Below are positions 35,920 to 46,861 of a stretch of 64,000 nucleotides of DNA, in pieces. Within the stretch, counting starts at the first letter, position 1. Every line of letters begins with the position of its first letter. The stretch comes from Diploptera punctata (lineage: Eukaryota; Arthropoda; Insecta; Blattodea; Blaberidae). Location: contig JASPKZ010007294.1 of the NCBI GenBank assembly GCA_030220185.1, positions 609,001 through 673,000 on the forward strand. The letters are read 5' to 3'. The notes under the pieces are model-generated. The model saw only the letters and a program-made list of their open reading frames with translations, was not told the DNA's origin and searched no databases. Both the position numbers and the translations under genes were made by a program.

Positions 35920-37129
35920 AATCATTACTGAATGGAAAAATAAAATACATAGGTACACGTTTGTTAATGAAAGAATAATAACATTAAGACAGAGGTTACT
36001 TAACGCACCAAATGAAGGGAAGAAAGAAGAAACCGAAGAATTTTATGAACAATTACAGAAAACACTAGACAAAGTTAATTCAAATGACTACATTTTAATA
36101 TTATGTGATCAAACAATTCCAGGAATAGTAGGAAACAAAGGTGAAAATACAATAACTGAAAATGGAAAAGAACTTATTCATTTCTGTGAGTGCAATGATT
36201 TACGAATTATGAATACTTTTTTTGAACATAAGGATATTCATAAATATACTAGATGCGAAAGAAACTCTCAAAGTATTATTGACTATATAATAGCAAATAA
36301 GAAGTTTGTCCCACATATTGAAGATACTAGAGTATTCAGAGGTCCAGACGTTATGACAGATCATTTTCTAGTAAAAGCAACCTACTTATATTACCAACAA
36401 GATGGAAGAAATTATAGAAGAAAGGAAATATTATTGAAATCTTTAAGGTACATTTATTAAGAGAAGATAGTATACAAATGTTATACCAAAATAGATTAAA
36501 TCAATTAATGGAAGAAATGCCAATAAGCTTAAATATAAATTTAGAATGACAGAAGATAACAGCAATTATATTACAAGCTGAATAAGAAGCACTAGGTAAA
36601 ATAAAGAAAAGTTATAAAAAGCGTGGTCTTAAAATTTGGAATTCGGAAATAGCAAAACTTATTGAAGAAAAAAAAAAGCTTATTTGAACTATTTACAGAA
36701 TGAAAGTACGGAAAACAGAATAGAATATAAAAAGAAATGTGACATTGTTAAGAGAGAAACTCGGAGGCTACATAGGCAAATTTGGGATAAATATATTTCT
36801 GATATGGAAAACGATCTTCATGGTAGACAAAATTATGCTTATAAAATCTTAAGAGACACAAATAAAGATGAAAAGGATAAACTTAATTTTAATCTAATTC
36901 ATGAAAAAAAAAAATTGCTGCAATACTATAAAGAATTACGGAGCCATAATGACAAAGAAGAAAGTAACATTAATTATTATGGAAAGTGATTTAAGTATTG
37001 ATTCCATAACAATAGAAGAATGTACTGTAACAATAAGGATCTTAAAAAACAACAAAAAAAACAAAAAAATCACCTGGAATTGATAGAATCAATATCGAAC
37101 TTATTAAATGCGGATCTCAAGCTCTTATA
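35920..37129 (+). pseudogene. LINE-A endonuclease and RT start (first segment of an interrupted LINE)
   Basis: The upstream part encodes the apurinic-type endonuclease of a non-LTR element: NSNDYILILCD, then IPGIVGNKGENTITENGKEL, IMNTFFEHKDIHKYTRCERN, SQSIIDYIIANKKF and the catalytic region GPDVMTDHFLVKA. The segment that should follow ILCD (normally DFNARVGN) is deleted, removing catalytic residues. A Lys-rich linker follows (36480-37050), then the RT start SPGIDRINIELIKCGSQAL. Several frameshifts and stops. It stops at the TA where the mariner-like element sits and resumes at 38785. Confidence 0.85.
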
Positions 37130-38782
37130 CAGGGTGTATAAAAAAAGGATGGCGCAAACTTAACATGGTTGAAAGTACACGATAATGGAAGCAACAATGT
37201 CCCAGTAAACATGGAACCGCAAACGAGCCGTTTGCGAGATAATTACGATTGTATGTTTGTAACATCGTACGGTTTACTCCTTGCACACTTGAAGCCGTCC
37301 TATGTTCTTTGTTTACAAAACTGAACATTGCCGAGAGGTGGAGTTGTAATCAAACCATACACGCAGAACGTACAGGACGGATACAGTACACAGTCTCGAA
37401 AGGTATCAGTCTCGTCTGAGGAGTGCCACTTGTGCTGTGTTGTAGGTACAATGGAACCTTACAGTAACGAAGAGTATACGGATATGCATTTCATGTACGG
37501 TAGAGGTAATGGCAATGCTCGGGAGACTGCAGGCTTGTACCAAGAAACATATCCTGATCGATGACACCCCGAAAGTCGTACATCAGCGCCTGAGAGAAAA
37601 TGGGGGTTTTGCACATGCACATGGCAAAGCAGTAGGTATGCCTGCTCGCATTACGCCTGAGGTCCAGGATATTGTGTTGGAAGCAGTAAAGCTCTCTCCA
37701 GAAACCTCGACGAGAAGAATTGCCACACAAGTGCCTGTACAAAGCCACAGTAGTGTATGGAGAATTTTACAGCGCAATTTACTGTACCCTTACCACCTCC
37801 TACGAGTTCAATGTCTCAATGATGCGGACTTTGTTCCTAGAGTGTTGTTTTGTCAGTGGATGCAACAACAGACTGTAGTCAACCCTCGTTTCGCATGTAA
37901 CATTTTATGTACAGACGAAGCAGCATCCACACGCGGTGGTGTTTTAATTATCACAGTACACATTTTTGGTGTGAAATAAACCCACATGCTGTTCATGAGT
38001 CACCACATCAGCACCGTTTCTCACTGAATGTGTGGTTTGGGGTACTAGGTGATCATGTCATTGGACCACACATTCTTCCACGAAAACTTAATGTACGGAG
38101 GTACCTTAGGTTTCTTCGGCGTCATCTTCCGGGATTGCTTGAGGATGTTCCCCTTCAGCAACGTAGGAGTTTGTGGTACATGCATGATGGAGCTCCGGCA
38201 CATTTTGCTGCTGTTATGATACGGCATCTAACGCGCAGATACGGCCAAAGACGGATAGGTCGAGGCGGATCTGTACCTTGGCCTCCAAGATCACCTGATC
38301 TAAATCCTTTGGATTTTTGTGTCTGGAGTCACCTCGAAAGTGAAGTGTTACAGCACACCCATTAACACGGTTGAAGAACTGGAGCAGAGAGTTGTACATG
38401 CTTGTCAAGAATTCAGATATGATCCATGGGTTTTCGAGAGAATTCGACATTCATTGCAGAAACAAGCACAATATTGCATCCAGATGCAAGGAAGACACTT
38501 CAAACACCTCCTTTAACAGGTAAACCACAAGTGAAGCGAACTGTGAATTGTGAAATATGAACTAAATGAGATGAAAAATTAATAGTAAAGTCTAAATTCA
38601 AATTAATTTGGTCTAACAAGGACGAAGTTTACAATGAAGTCACTGGCGGCTTGTAACCATACATTCGTAATTATCTCGCAAACGGCTCGTTTGCGGACCC
38701 ATGTTTACTGAGACATTGTTGCTTCTATTATCGTGTACTTTCAACCATGTAAGTTTGCCCCATCCTTTTTTGATACATTCTG
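37130..38782 (+). mobile_element. Mariner-like (DD41D) DNA transposon inserted in LINE-A
   Basis: Terminal inverted repeats of about 132 bases: 37130-37262 begins CAGGGTGTATAAAAAAAGGA and 38651-38782 reads CAGAATGTATCAAAAAAGGA on the reverse strand. Both share GGTTGAAAGTACACGATAAT and CCGCAAACGAGCCGTTTGCG. TA flanks both ends (37128-37129 and 38783-38784), the mariner/Tc1 target. The arms differ at roughly a dozen positions, so this copy is older than the one at 49.2 kb. The transposase inside is broken. Confidence 0.92.
37451..38516 (+). pseudogene. Mariner-like transposase (DD41D type), three frameshifts
   Basis: About 355 codons. ATG at 37451 starts EPYSNEEYTDMHFMYGRGNG. The frame shifts near 37560 to RENGGFAHAHGKAVG, PETSTRRIATQVPVQSHSSV and QNTDEA-type ILCTDEAAS (first catalytic Asp). 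It shifts again near 37925 to PHAVHESPHQHRFSLNVWFG, LPGLLEDVPLQQRRSLWYMH with DGAPAHF (second Asp), WPPRSPDLNPLDF (third Asp), and once more near 38350 into EELEQRVVHACQEFRYDPWV to the stop at 38516. There are 41 residues between the second and third Asp. DD41D spacing is known in one mariner-related lineage (rosa). Non-functional as it stands. Confidence 0.9.
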
Positions 38783-38784
38783 TA

Positions 38785-38840
38785 TATAGAATATTAAACT
38801 TCATAAATATCTGGATTGAAGTTGTTGTTATCCCTATATA
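38785..38840 (+). pseudogene. LINE-A, middle segment of RT
   Basis: Encodes RILNFINIWIEVVVIPIYN, the stretch that follows the RT start in this LINE type. It links the segment ending at 37129 to the NNYRGIN motif at about 40235. This puts all three segments in one original LINE. Confidence 0.75.
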
Positions 38841-39457
38841 TAATAAATGATAGTTTTAACCCTTTAGGTGTCATGAGCGGATTAGATCGGCTCTGATGCT
38901 TGGCCATTACCTACTTGCAAAGCCGATCACATCGGCGGGTGCGATTTAAATCTCTCACACAAGAGATTTTACCCGTGGCAGGAGGGTTAAAAACCTAAAA
39001 CAGCACGCTTTATTAGAAAACCGAACTCAAAAATGAAAAATAATTTTAATTTCCAACACGCTTGGATACATTTAAAGTGGTCAACAAAAAAATCATCTCC
39101 AACACATATAGAATAAAACTAGAGTTATCAAGAAAAAGAAAATAATGTTACCATCAAAAGCGTGGGGTGCTCTATATCAATTAATATATTTGATAATAAA
39201 CATATATTGGTAAAAGTAAAGTCTCTAAGAAGAAAATGTAAAAATCATAAAAAGCACCCCACGCTTTTGATGGTAAAATTATTTTCTTTTTGTTGATAAC
39301 TCTAGTTTTATTCTATATGTGTTGGAGATGATTTTTGTTGACCACTTTAAATTTATCCCAATCGTGTTGGAAATTAAAATTATTTTTCATTTTTGAGTTC
39401 GGTTTTCTAATAAAGCGTGCTGTTTTAGTGTTTTAAAACTATTATTTATTTTTTATT
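38841..39457. mobile_element. Foldback element with about 175-bp arms, host of a small MITE
   Basis: Left arm 38841-39167 (minus the MITE) mirrors right arm 39252-39457. AATAAATGATAGTTTTAA opposes TTAAAACTATTATTTATT. CTAAAACAGCACGCTTTATT, TCATCTCCAACACATATAGA and ACCATCAAAAGCGTGGGGTG recur inverted. The loop is about 85 bases. No ORF. It lies inside LINE-A. Its mobility class is unknown, since the outer flanks do not give a clear target duplication. Confidence 0.85.
38860..38986. mobile_element. 127-bp piggyBac-like MITE with TTAA target duplication
   Basis: Begins CCCTTTAGGTGTCATGAGCG and ends GTGGCAGGAGGG, flanked by TTAA at 38856-38859 and 38987-38990. TTAA duplication with CCC/GGG termini is the mark of the piggyBac superfamily. 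The TIRs beyond CCCT are weak. Removing the element with one TTAA restores the left arm of the surrounding foldback to match its right arm, which proves insertion into it. It also has an internal hairpin-like pair (TCTCTCACACAAGAGA). Confidence 0.8.
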
Positions 39458-39557
39458 TTTTAGTTTTAATATTTTACAGAATAAGATAAATATGTAAATA
39501 TCTTTAAATTCGATACTATTGTAGTATGAGCTAAAAGTATTACTCTTCTAAAAGAAA

Positions 39558-39645
39558 CCTCCCCAGCCGGATTTGAACCAGCGACCTATGGATTACTGAA
39601 ATTATATACCACTAGCTCACCGCTCTACCAACTGAGCTCTTACAA
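39558..39645 (-). pseudogene. tRNA-Tyr pseudogene with retained intron
   Basis: Reverse strand reads GCTCAGTTGGTAGAGCGG (D arm, A box), then an anticodon region with an intervening GTGGTATATAATTTCAG, then AATCCATAGG, GTCGCTGGTTCAAATCCGGC (variable and T arms, B box). This is the layout of animal tRNA-Tyr(GUA), which carries an intron after the anticodon. Two bases of the expected CTGTAG are missing, so the GTA anticodon is lost. The 5' strand (TTGTAAG) does not pair with the 3' strand (TGGGGAG), so the acceptor stem is gone. Non-functional, or the head of a SINE. Confidence 0.75.
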
Positions 39646-39704
39646 CGATTGACTAAAAAGTCAACAAGTCCGCAACCTATTATACCAGTTGTAATTTTTT
39701 TTTT

Positions 39705-40190
39705 ATTTTCTGATGATTCTGGCCAGGATTTTAGAAACAAAATATGAAATTATTATAGTGTCGCGGGTCTTTTACAAGTATACAAAGTTTCAAGTCGATC
39801 CAACGTTTCTAAGTGGGTGAAAATCGTGTTCTAAGATTCCGTTACATAAATACAAATACACTTTTTTTGATTTTCTGATGATTCTGGCCAGGATTTTAGA
39901 AAATAAATATGAAATTATTGTTTTGTCACGGGTCCTATACAAGTATACAAAGTTTCAAGTCTATCCTATGTTTCCAAGTGGGTGAAAATCGTGTTGAAAG
40001 ATTCCGTTACATAAATACAAATACACTTTTTTTGATTTTTCTGACGATTCTGGCCAGGATTTTAGAAAATAAATATGAAATTATTGTATTGTCATGGGCT
40101 TTAGAAGTATACAAAATTTCAAGACGATCCAATTATTTTAAGTGGGTGAAAATCGCGTTGAAAGATTCAGTTACATAGATATATAAAGGT
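39705..40190 (+). repeat. Tandem repeat, three copies of about 165 bp
   Basis: CTGATGATTCTGGCCAGGAT recurs at 39710, 39875 and (one base changed) 40041. Each unit goes on to ACAAGTATACAAAGTTTCAA, AAGTGGGTGAAAATCG and GATTCCGTTACATAAATAC. The copies are diverged. It sits directly between the tRNA-Tyr pseudogene and the resumption of LINE-A. Confidence 0.9.
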
Positions 40191-40199
40191 CAAGCTAAT

Positions 40200-41405
40200 A
40201 TAAAGCGTGTAAAAAAGGCAACATACATAACCCAAATAACTACAGAGGTATAAACATGTAACAAAATCTATGCTAATATGTTATATAGAAGAATCGGAAA
40301 GAAAAGTAATGAAATTATTTAAAATGAACAACATGGGTCGCTCTACAATTGACTGTATTTTTTCACTCCAACAGTTGATAGAAAAAAGAAGAGAATTTAA
40401 TCTTGAGACACACATATTGTTTATCGACTATGAGAAGGCTTTTGATAAAATATAATCGCTCTAAATTATGGGATATATTAAAAAATAAAGGATATCCACC
40501 TCATCTAATTACAGCTATAAAAAGTTTATACGAAAATACAAAAATCCGTGTAGATAAAGAAATTATCCATGAGAAACTTGCGTAGAAATCAACAATGGAC
40601 TTCGACAAGATAGCCCTCTTTCGCCAATACTTTTTAATACATATTTAGATGATATCATTAGTGCATGGCAAACTTTTTAGATAAACATTTTATGATAAAC
40701 GGTACGAAAATAAACTGTCTTTTATTCGCAGATGACCAGATCATTGTAGCTTCAGTTTATAAATTATGGAAACTAATAAATGATTATAATTTAAAGATAT
40801 CAACAGAGAAAACAAAGTCAATGGCATTTATTGGAACTCAGCATAAAAGGACAAAAATTGCAATTGGAGCAAACATAATTGAACAAGTAACTTGTTTCAA
40901 TGATCTAGGATGCTTGATATCGTACCTGCAAAATTTGGACATGGAAAAGAAATTAGGGAAATTTCAACAGATATGTGATTCAATAAGAATATATTTGGGA
41001 AATAAGACCACAAGGGAAACGCAATTAAAATTTTACCAAACAGTAGCCGTTCGAAAGTTAACATATGGGTCTGAGACTTGGCCTTTAACGATCTGTGATA
41101 AAAATAAAATTGAGACAATAGAAATGAGATTTCTCAGATCAGTTGCAGGTGTATCTCTAAGAGATCAAAAGAGAAGTCAAGATATCAGAAATGAATTAAA
41201 ATGTATAATATAAACAAGAGAATACACAGAAATAAATGTAATTGGTTTGAACATATACACAGAATGCAAATAATCGTTTAATAAAACAGCTGCTTCATTA
41301 TAAACCTCTAGGCCGAAGAAATGTAGGAAGACCAAAACGTCGTTGGAAAGACGACCTGCACCTGCAGCAGGGAGCGGAACCTTGAAGAAGTTGATGATGA
41401 TGAAT
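40200..41405 (+). pseudogene. LINE-A, RT core to 3' end
   Basis: Resumes with KKGNIHNPNNYRGINM, then LIEKRREFNLETHILFIDYE with KAFDKI (RT motif A), GYPPHLITAIKSLYENTKIR, NGLRQDSPLSPILFNTYLDD, LLFADDQIIVAS (motif C, FADD), YGSETWPLTICDKNKIETIE, RSQDIRNELKC and GRRNVGRPKRRWKDDL. It ends in a TGATGATGATGA tail near 41405. Frame breaks at about 40450, 40585 and 40675, and a stop at 41213. Closely related to the reverse-strand LINE at 62.7-64 kb. Confidence 0.88.
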
Positions 41406-41439
41406 AATCATTATTATTGAGTAGACAGGGTATAAACTG

Positions 41440-41880
41440 AACATGGGCCTATAAGAAGGCATCCTATGGAAGTGAAACTTGTACAACATCCAAGAAAATT
41501 GAAATGATGCTTGATTAATTTGAACGGGTGGTATTGAGAAAGATTTGTGGAACAAAGCAAGACTTCACTAATTGTAACGTTACATACAATTATAAGTTGT
41601 ATGAAAAGTGTAGGGGCGTTGACTTGGTTACTCTTATTAAATTGAGAAGATTGGAATTGACATAGAATGGATTGACATAGGATAACAAAGAAGTTTATGG
41701 AAGGGCAAATATTTGGTATCGTACCAATTGTAAGACATAAGATGGATGGATAGGTGCAGTACGACTGAGTAGACAACTCCTTGGCTCGGCAGCATTGAGG
41801 ATAATGGCATTAGACAGGTAAGAGGTTATAAAGGAGGCTAAGGTCCGAATTGAGCTATAATGACAATATTAAAGATATAG
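41440..41880 (+). pseudogene. LINE C-terminal fragment (third type)
   Basis: Encodes YGSETCTTSKKIEMMLD, FERVVLRKICGTKQDF, YNYKLYEKCRGVDLVTLIKL, RRLEW and finally VIKEAKVRIEL before the stop. The pattern FERK.LRKI.G, RYN.ELY, VIK..RLRWLGH, and KEAK at the end is typical of another insect LINE group. The GHV and GRPR segments are mutated and several stops occur. Confidence 0.7.
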
Positions 41881-42006
41881 GAAAGCATACACAATGCTTT
41901 TTGTAACGATTTATTTACAGCTGGAAATTGTACACTGCATACCAGAACTAACTCAATTGTTTTAGTGTACTAATCTACTATATATATGGTATGATAAGAA
42001 AATAAA

Positions 42007-42076
42007 TGCCTGGACGGGATTCGAACCCGGATCTCTGAGTCTGTACCTCAGCGTGATATCCATTACACTACCAGGC
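42007..42076 (-). tRNA. tRNA-like sequence in array 2, unit 1
   Basis: Acceptor GCCTGG/CCAGGC, D region GGTAGTGTAATGGATATCAC, anticodon arm CTGAG-GTACAGA-CTCAG, T arm CGGG-TTCGAAT-CCCG. Formal anticodon ACA. Probably repeat-borne rather than a functional tRNA. Confidence 0.5.
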
Positions 42077-42304
42077 GAATCCAATTCAAACACATATTTT
42101 TCTTATATATGTATTATACTCTTCATTATTACTAGATGTCGCGAGAACACTGTCTTCACTGCCATCTAGTAGCTGACTATATGAAGTAAGCAAATTAAAG
42201 AGAATATTTATTTTACTTTATAGCAGTGACGCTTTATCGATGTTATAATTAAATATTTAACATTGAGCAATGCAAGCTTAATATGGTATGATAAGAAAAA
42301 TAAA

Positions 42305-42374
42305 TGCCTGGACGGGATTCGAACCCGGATCTCTGAGTCTGTACCTCAGCGTGATATCCATTACACTACCAGGC
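42305..42374 (-). tRNA. tRNA-like sequence in array 2, unit 2
   Basis: Looks the same as unit 1 through the tRNA-like part. The stems are better preserved here than in array 1 units B-D. Confidence 0.5.
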
Positions 42375-42594
42375 GAATCCAATTCAAACACTTATTTTTC
42401 TTATATATGTATTATACTCTTCATTATTACTAGATGTCGTGAGAACACTGTCTTCACTGCCATCTAGTAGCTGACTATATCAAGTAAGCAAATTAAAGAG
42501 AATATTTATTTTACTTTATAGCAGTGACGCTTTATCGATGTTATAATTAAATCTTTAACATTGAGCAATATATATATATATATATATATATATA

Positions 42595-45127
42595 CTGTTA
42601 TACTCTTATACTGTTGTATAACACACGCCGGTGTCTGTGCCACTTAGTCTCCGTTACTTATTTGGAATATTTCAAAGTTTGTTTTGTTTACAAATTTTAG
42701 GAAATGTTTTGTGTTTCTCTATTACGTAGTTCACTTTGTCCATCGGCCAACTCTCACCGAATATGCCAATGTTTTTGCGTAGTTCTTTCCTATCTGAATG
42801 TATAAACTCACATTTCCAAATTAAATAATGAATCGATGAACTTTTCTATTTTTTTCTTTTGTTTTCGCGCATGTAGTTAGAGTCTTCTATAATTTTTTAT
42901 CGATTAAAATTTTCACCAAATTTCCCGTGTGTTGTTTTCATAGTTGATCTCAATATACAAGATATGCGATTTTTGGTCATCACGAGATATTTAACTTAAT
43001 TGAGACGGAATCCTTCAGGTCACAGCGAGCTGTCTAGAGTTTGAGGAGATGGTGTTGGCCCATGTCCCTCAAGATACTGTTTGAAGGTTACTGAGGCTGC
43101 ACGAGTTACACCCATATCATGTACTAGGGACGCAAGTAAATCAACCAAATTAATTTGAACTCAGAGTTCAAACTTCTCAATTGTTTATCGATCACTGTGC
43201 TACTGTACCCACTTCCTGGTACGTATTGTTCACGTGTGAGGAAAGTTTCTTACATGTTCACCACGACTAGTCTGAAATCTGAATTTTCAAACATTGTATC
43301 ATAGTCTTAAGATGCTCAGTATTTTTTTGAGTATTGCTATCACTATATTCTCCATGGAAAACACTATCAGTTAGACTTGTGAAATAATAAAAGGTAAAGT
43401 TCAGTCGTGGGTTTACTTATGACATTTAAGTAAGAAAGTAAGGGTGTTTTTCAACTAAAATTCGTTTTCTAGGAAAAAGCGACTTACCTATTTCTTGCTG
43501 TAATTTGTCAACAATTTCTTTAATTTCTTCATATTATTTAAATAAGCCTACTAGTTAAACGCCTATAGCAATATTCTCCAACGATTGAGGAAGAGCAACG
43601 GCTGGAAATCTCTGCCGAAAACACTGCCCTCTTAACGGATCTTTCACGAACACTTTCTTCAAATAAGAGATAAATATATTTACATTTGGAAAATCTAGTT
43701 GAATTTGATCTGTTAGTCGATGTACTTAATGGATCAAGCAAAACAAAAGAATACGAACCTAAAATAGGATCTGATGTTAAAATAGGCACAATAAAACAGA
43801 CTTACTACCCACGATAAACCTAAATTCTAAACATAAAATGTGTGTGTGTGTTAAGGGGAAATTTCTTTTTATTTTTAAACATTATTAGGACATAATGATG
43901 AATACGAATCAGATGTGGACTTGAACTACTGTTAGTTAACATTTATTGTGATTTGGAATATGTTAGTGAACTTTTCTTCACGACTGGCCAACTCTACACG
44001 TTTATTAAAGAACACATTCGAATTATCTGTGATATTCCACTTTTCCTAAAAGTGATCTTGTACTCGATATTAAAAGAAAAAGAAAGTGAATATTAGTGGT
44101 TTAAATTATTTACTTAATTACATATATAATAACATATTTGGAATAAATATTAATACAACCAACATATTTATAAACATAGTTTTTTCTATGATCGTGATTT
44201 TTAAATTAATTATTACGGTTGTTTTATTTGTCCTTCAAAGTAGACTTGTAACAGGTAAGTAGACTTGTCATACGATAGGGACCTGTTACTGTGGGCTCGT
44301 AACACTTTCACTCGTGTACCATGTCTGTTTAGATATCATTCCACTGTCTCTAGGGAAATCTATAAAAACAAACCGTATAGGTGTTTGTACTATAACACAT
44401 GCAATTATATCCTGCTTTTCAGATATCTCAGTGACTCTAAACACGAGTGCAACAATTTGTACACGCTTTAACATCCAAGGTGATATTGCGTCTAGAATAT
44501 TTGGTTATACCCAATATATATTGTTATATCAAATAGTTTATATAGTCATTACACTGATTTAATTCTAACGATAGACTATTGTGAAGTTTATATATGGTGA
44601 AAAGGGTTCCGATATTTATGACTGATGACTGAGGATAGTCCTCAGCAGCCCAGTCTGCTCTGGGATTTGTACCTATAACTTCCAGAGATTGGCAGTTACG
44701 GACATGTGTCGGATTATTTCTAATTACATCATGGTGCTGATTATTGATAAGGACAATCTCTACCACTTATTACAAGGATAAATGCCATCTTCTTTTAAGA
44801 GACTTACTTTTAGGCGCTAGAGGTATAATAACGAAAAACAAATATTACAATGGTGTCTTGTCTTAAATGTTCATGTTGTCTCGGAGGTACCATGGTATTG
44901 ACCCGATGACTCATCCGAGGATGAGTATACGTTCTCGTGTGGTAAAAAAAAAAGTAGGCTATGTGTGTGATCCAGATTTTAAAAATTTTCTCAAGTTTTG
45001 GTAAGCGTGGAGATGTAAGAGTACCTAGAAAAGGAAAGGTCAAATCAAGAAAAATAATGAAAGAGAGAAGAAAAGAAAGAAATAGCGAAATGCGTTGGTG
45101 GTGTCAGCAATTTATAAAACAAAACTC
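42595..45127. other. No gene recognised
   Basis: 2.5 kb of AT-rich DNA with open frames up to about 83 codons and no motif I recognise. A TGTGTGTG run is near 43840. No clear repeat matches to the rest of the window. Confidence 0.5.
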
Positions 45128-45420
45128 CAAGCGCGACAGGCCTAGAAGGCCCTTGGCCTACCAGCCGGCTGCTGGCCTCATATGTTAATCACAGAGATAG
45201 ACGATCATCTAGCCAGTGTAGGAGTGACATGTGGTTAGCATGTCGGGTCCCCCAGCCATTATAGCTGGTCTTTTCAACCTGGAATCGCTACTTATTGTAG
45301 CTATTCAAATGCCTCACGATGCTGAGTGGCCATGAAAAATGTCTTCCCCCATGCGCAAGTCCCGTAACTCTGCGCCACCAAGGCTTCTTGCATTAACCAT
45401 TTAGCTACGGCGTGGGACGT
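45128..45420 (-). repeat. SINE family D, copy 2
   Basis: Reverse strand: GTCCCACGCCGTAGCTAAAT, CTTGGTGGCGCAGAGTTACG, then CATCGTGAGGCATTTGAATA, AAGACCAGCTATAATGGCTG, GGGGGACCCGACATGC. Matches the body at 21.8-22.1 kb. The B box region is diverged (ACTTGCGCATGGGGG). Confidence 0.8.
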
Positions 45421-46234
45421 CAGCAATTTATTTTTTATTTATTAATGCCTGTGTTTTTTGTGTATGTAATTTGGCTTCTTGTATTAATCAGCAATGCAAA
45501 GGTCGACGATATTGGGAACTACTATGTTTACACTGTACCGGACTTAGTTATCTAATACCAGAATGATTGTACATCTTGAGAAAAAATAAATGGAAGGAAA
45601 GCTGCAGTGATTGTGGTTCGGCAGCGTAAAGCTGCAATCGTTTTAAACGTATTGCCGACATCTGTGGAGCATGTTATGTCTAAACAGACGCAAGAAGAAA
45701 CAGTTGACTTATAGAGGCAAATTTTCGCTTCTAGAGTCTTTTCTTTTTTAAATTAAATTGTATGTACAGATCAGAGGGATTGTTCCTATTTGATAAATAG
45801 TTATCTGTAACTTCTGTAATCTATCAACTGTACATTATATTGCATTTTGTCAAAACATATAATAACATGATTTGGATTCGGTACACCTGTGCGGCGTGAC
45901 AATGTAAGCACCGACTCGCAATCATTTTACCACATCATCAATGGACATGGGCTTATGTTTATCGCAGTCCAGAAATTGTCAATGAAATAACTTGCGATAA
46001 CCTCACGTCTATTAGTTGAAGTAATAACATTATCAAAAAAAAAAAAAACGAGGGGCGGGGAATAATTGGATTCTTATTTTGTAACATGTGATTATAAAAT
46101 CGTGTAATGGAACTTACAATTTTCTGTGGTCAGGGTGTGATGTAACTATTGGTTATTAAAAAAAGTAATACGTAATTTTATACTCTAGCGAAGTATTATT
46201 GAATATAATTTAGGTGACCTTGATTTTTTTTTGT
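45421..46234. other. No recognisable gene
   Basis: Short chance ORFs only. Confidence 0.5.
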
Positions 46235-46535
46235 CTAATGCCACCAGGTTGTCTTTTATGACATTCCTGGCTTTCTCCCCTCGCATTGGCAGAATTGTAA
46301 TCCATTACATAGGTTGTGGCACCTGGAAGGCGGAGTTACGTTACCCTGATTGTATGATGGGTGGTAAATGATAATGAAGCGCCAGGAGAGTTATAAACCT
46401 AAACTTAACCTAATTCCAGACCATAGGCAACCACAGGAATAATTCTCTTTAATGAAAAAGTCCTATGGTTTGACCGGGAATCGAATCATGAACAGTAGTC
46501 AGGAACGCTGACCACTAGCCCATGTGGCTGGTCCC
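46235..46535 (-). repeat. SINE family C, complete copy
   Basis: Reverse strand head GGACCAGCCACATGGGCTAG, TGGTCAGCGTTCCTGACTAC, B box ATTCGATTCCCGG. Body: ATTCCTGTGGTTGCCTATGG, AACTCTCCTGGCGCTTCATT, CGTAACTCCGCCTTCCAGG. Tail ends GACAACCTGGTGGCATT. Confidence 0.9.
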
Positions 46536-46689
46536 TTGAAATATTTAGATTCAAATATTTAACGAAATCATGTCATGAAAGTAAGCTATTGATTTAAAAG
46601 GGAATGAATTTCAAATAACAGCCCTTAACATTGCACATTTATGCTTAGCTACAGCGGAATTAACGCATCTTTGGATTTATGACAATTCA

Positions 46690-46861
46690 TGTCTTTATTG
46701 TCATAGCAACGCATTGAACCTTGACAACAGCCATTCACTGCATGGCCTTATCCTCCTGCCCACAAAATCAAAGATTCTCGCAAAATATTTTAAAATATTG
46801 CAAGTTCTCCAAAATAGAATCACGTAGTTTCAATTCAGGTTTGTTCATTGCGTTTGGTTTC
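46690..46861 (+). repeat. Interspersed repeat family M, copy 2, cut by a LINE
   Basis: Matches 27070-27235 up to TTTGGTTTCCAT, where the CAT-repeat tail of the reverse-strand LINE at 46862 begins. The boundary therefore marks the LINE insertion point or its tail. Confidence 0.6.

Larger units (their letters stand above)
41983..42594 (-). repeat. Second tRNA-like 300-bp array (two units, reverse orientation)
   Basis: Two units in the opposite orientation to the direct units at 24.8-25.6 kb, with a period of 297 bases. All landmarks are shared (AAGCTTGCATTGCTCAATG mirrored, TAGATGTCGCGAGAACAC, AAGCAAATTAAAGAGAATAT). TA-rich DNA begins the array and a TA run (42570-42594) ends it. Confidence 0.9.

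Noticed and set aside
42595..45127. Several ORFs of 70-83 codons as possible genes
   Set aside because: Length expected by chance in AT-rich DNA, overlapping antisense frames, no motifs.
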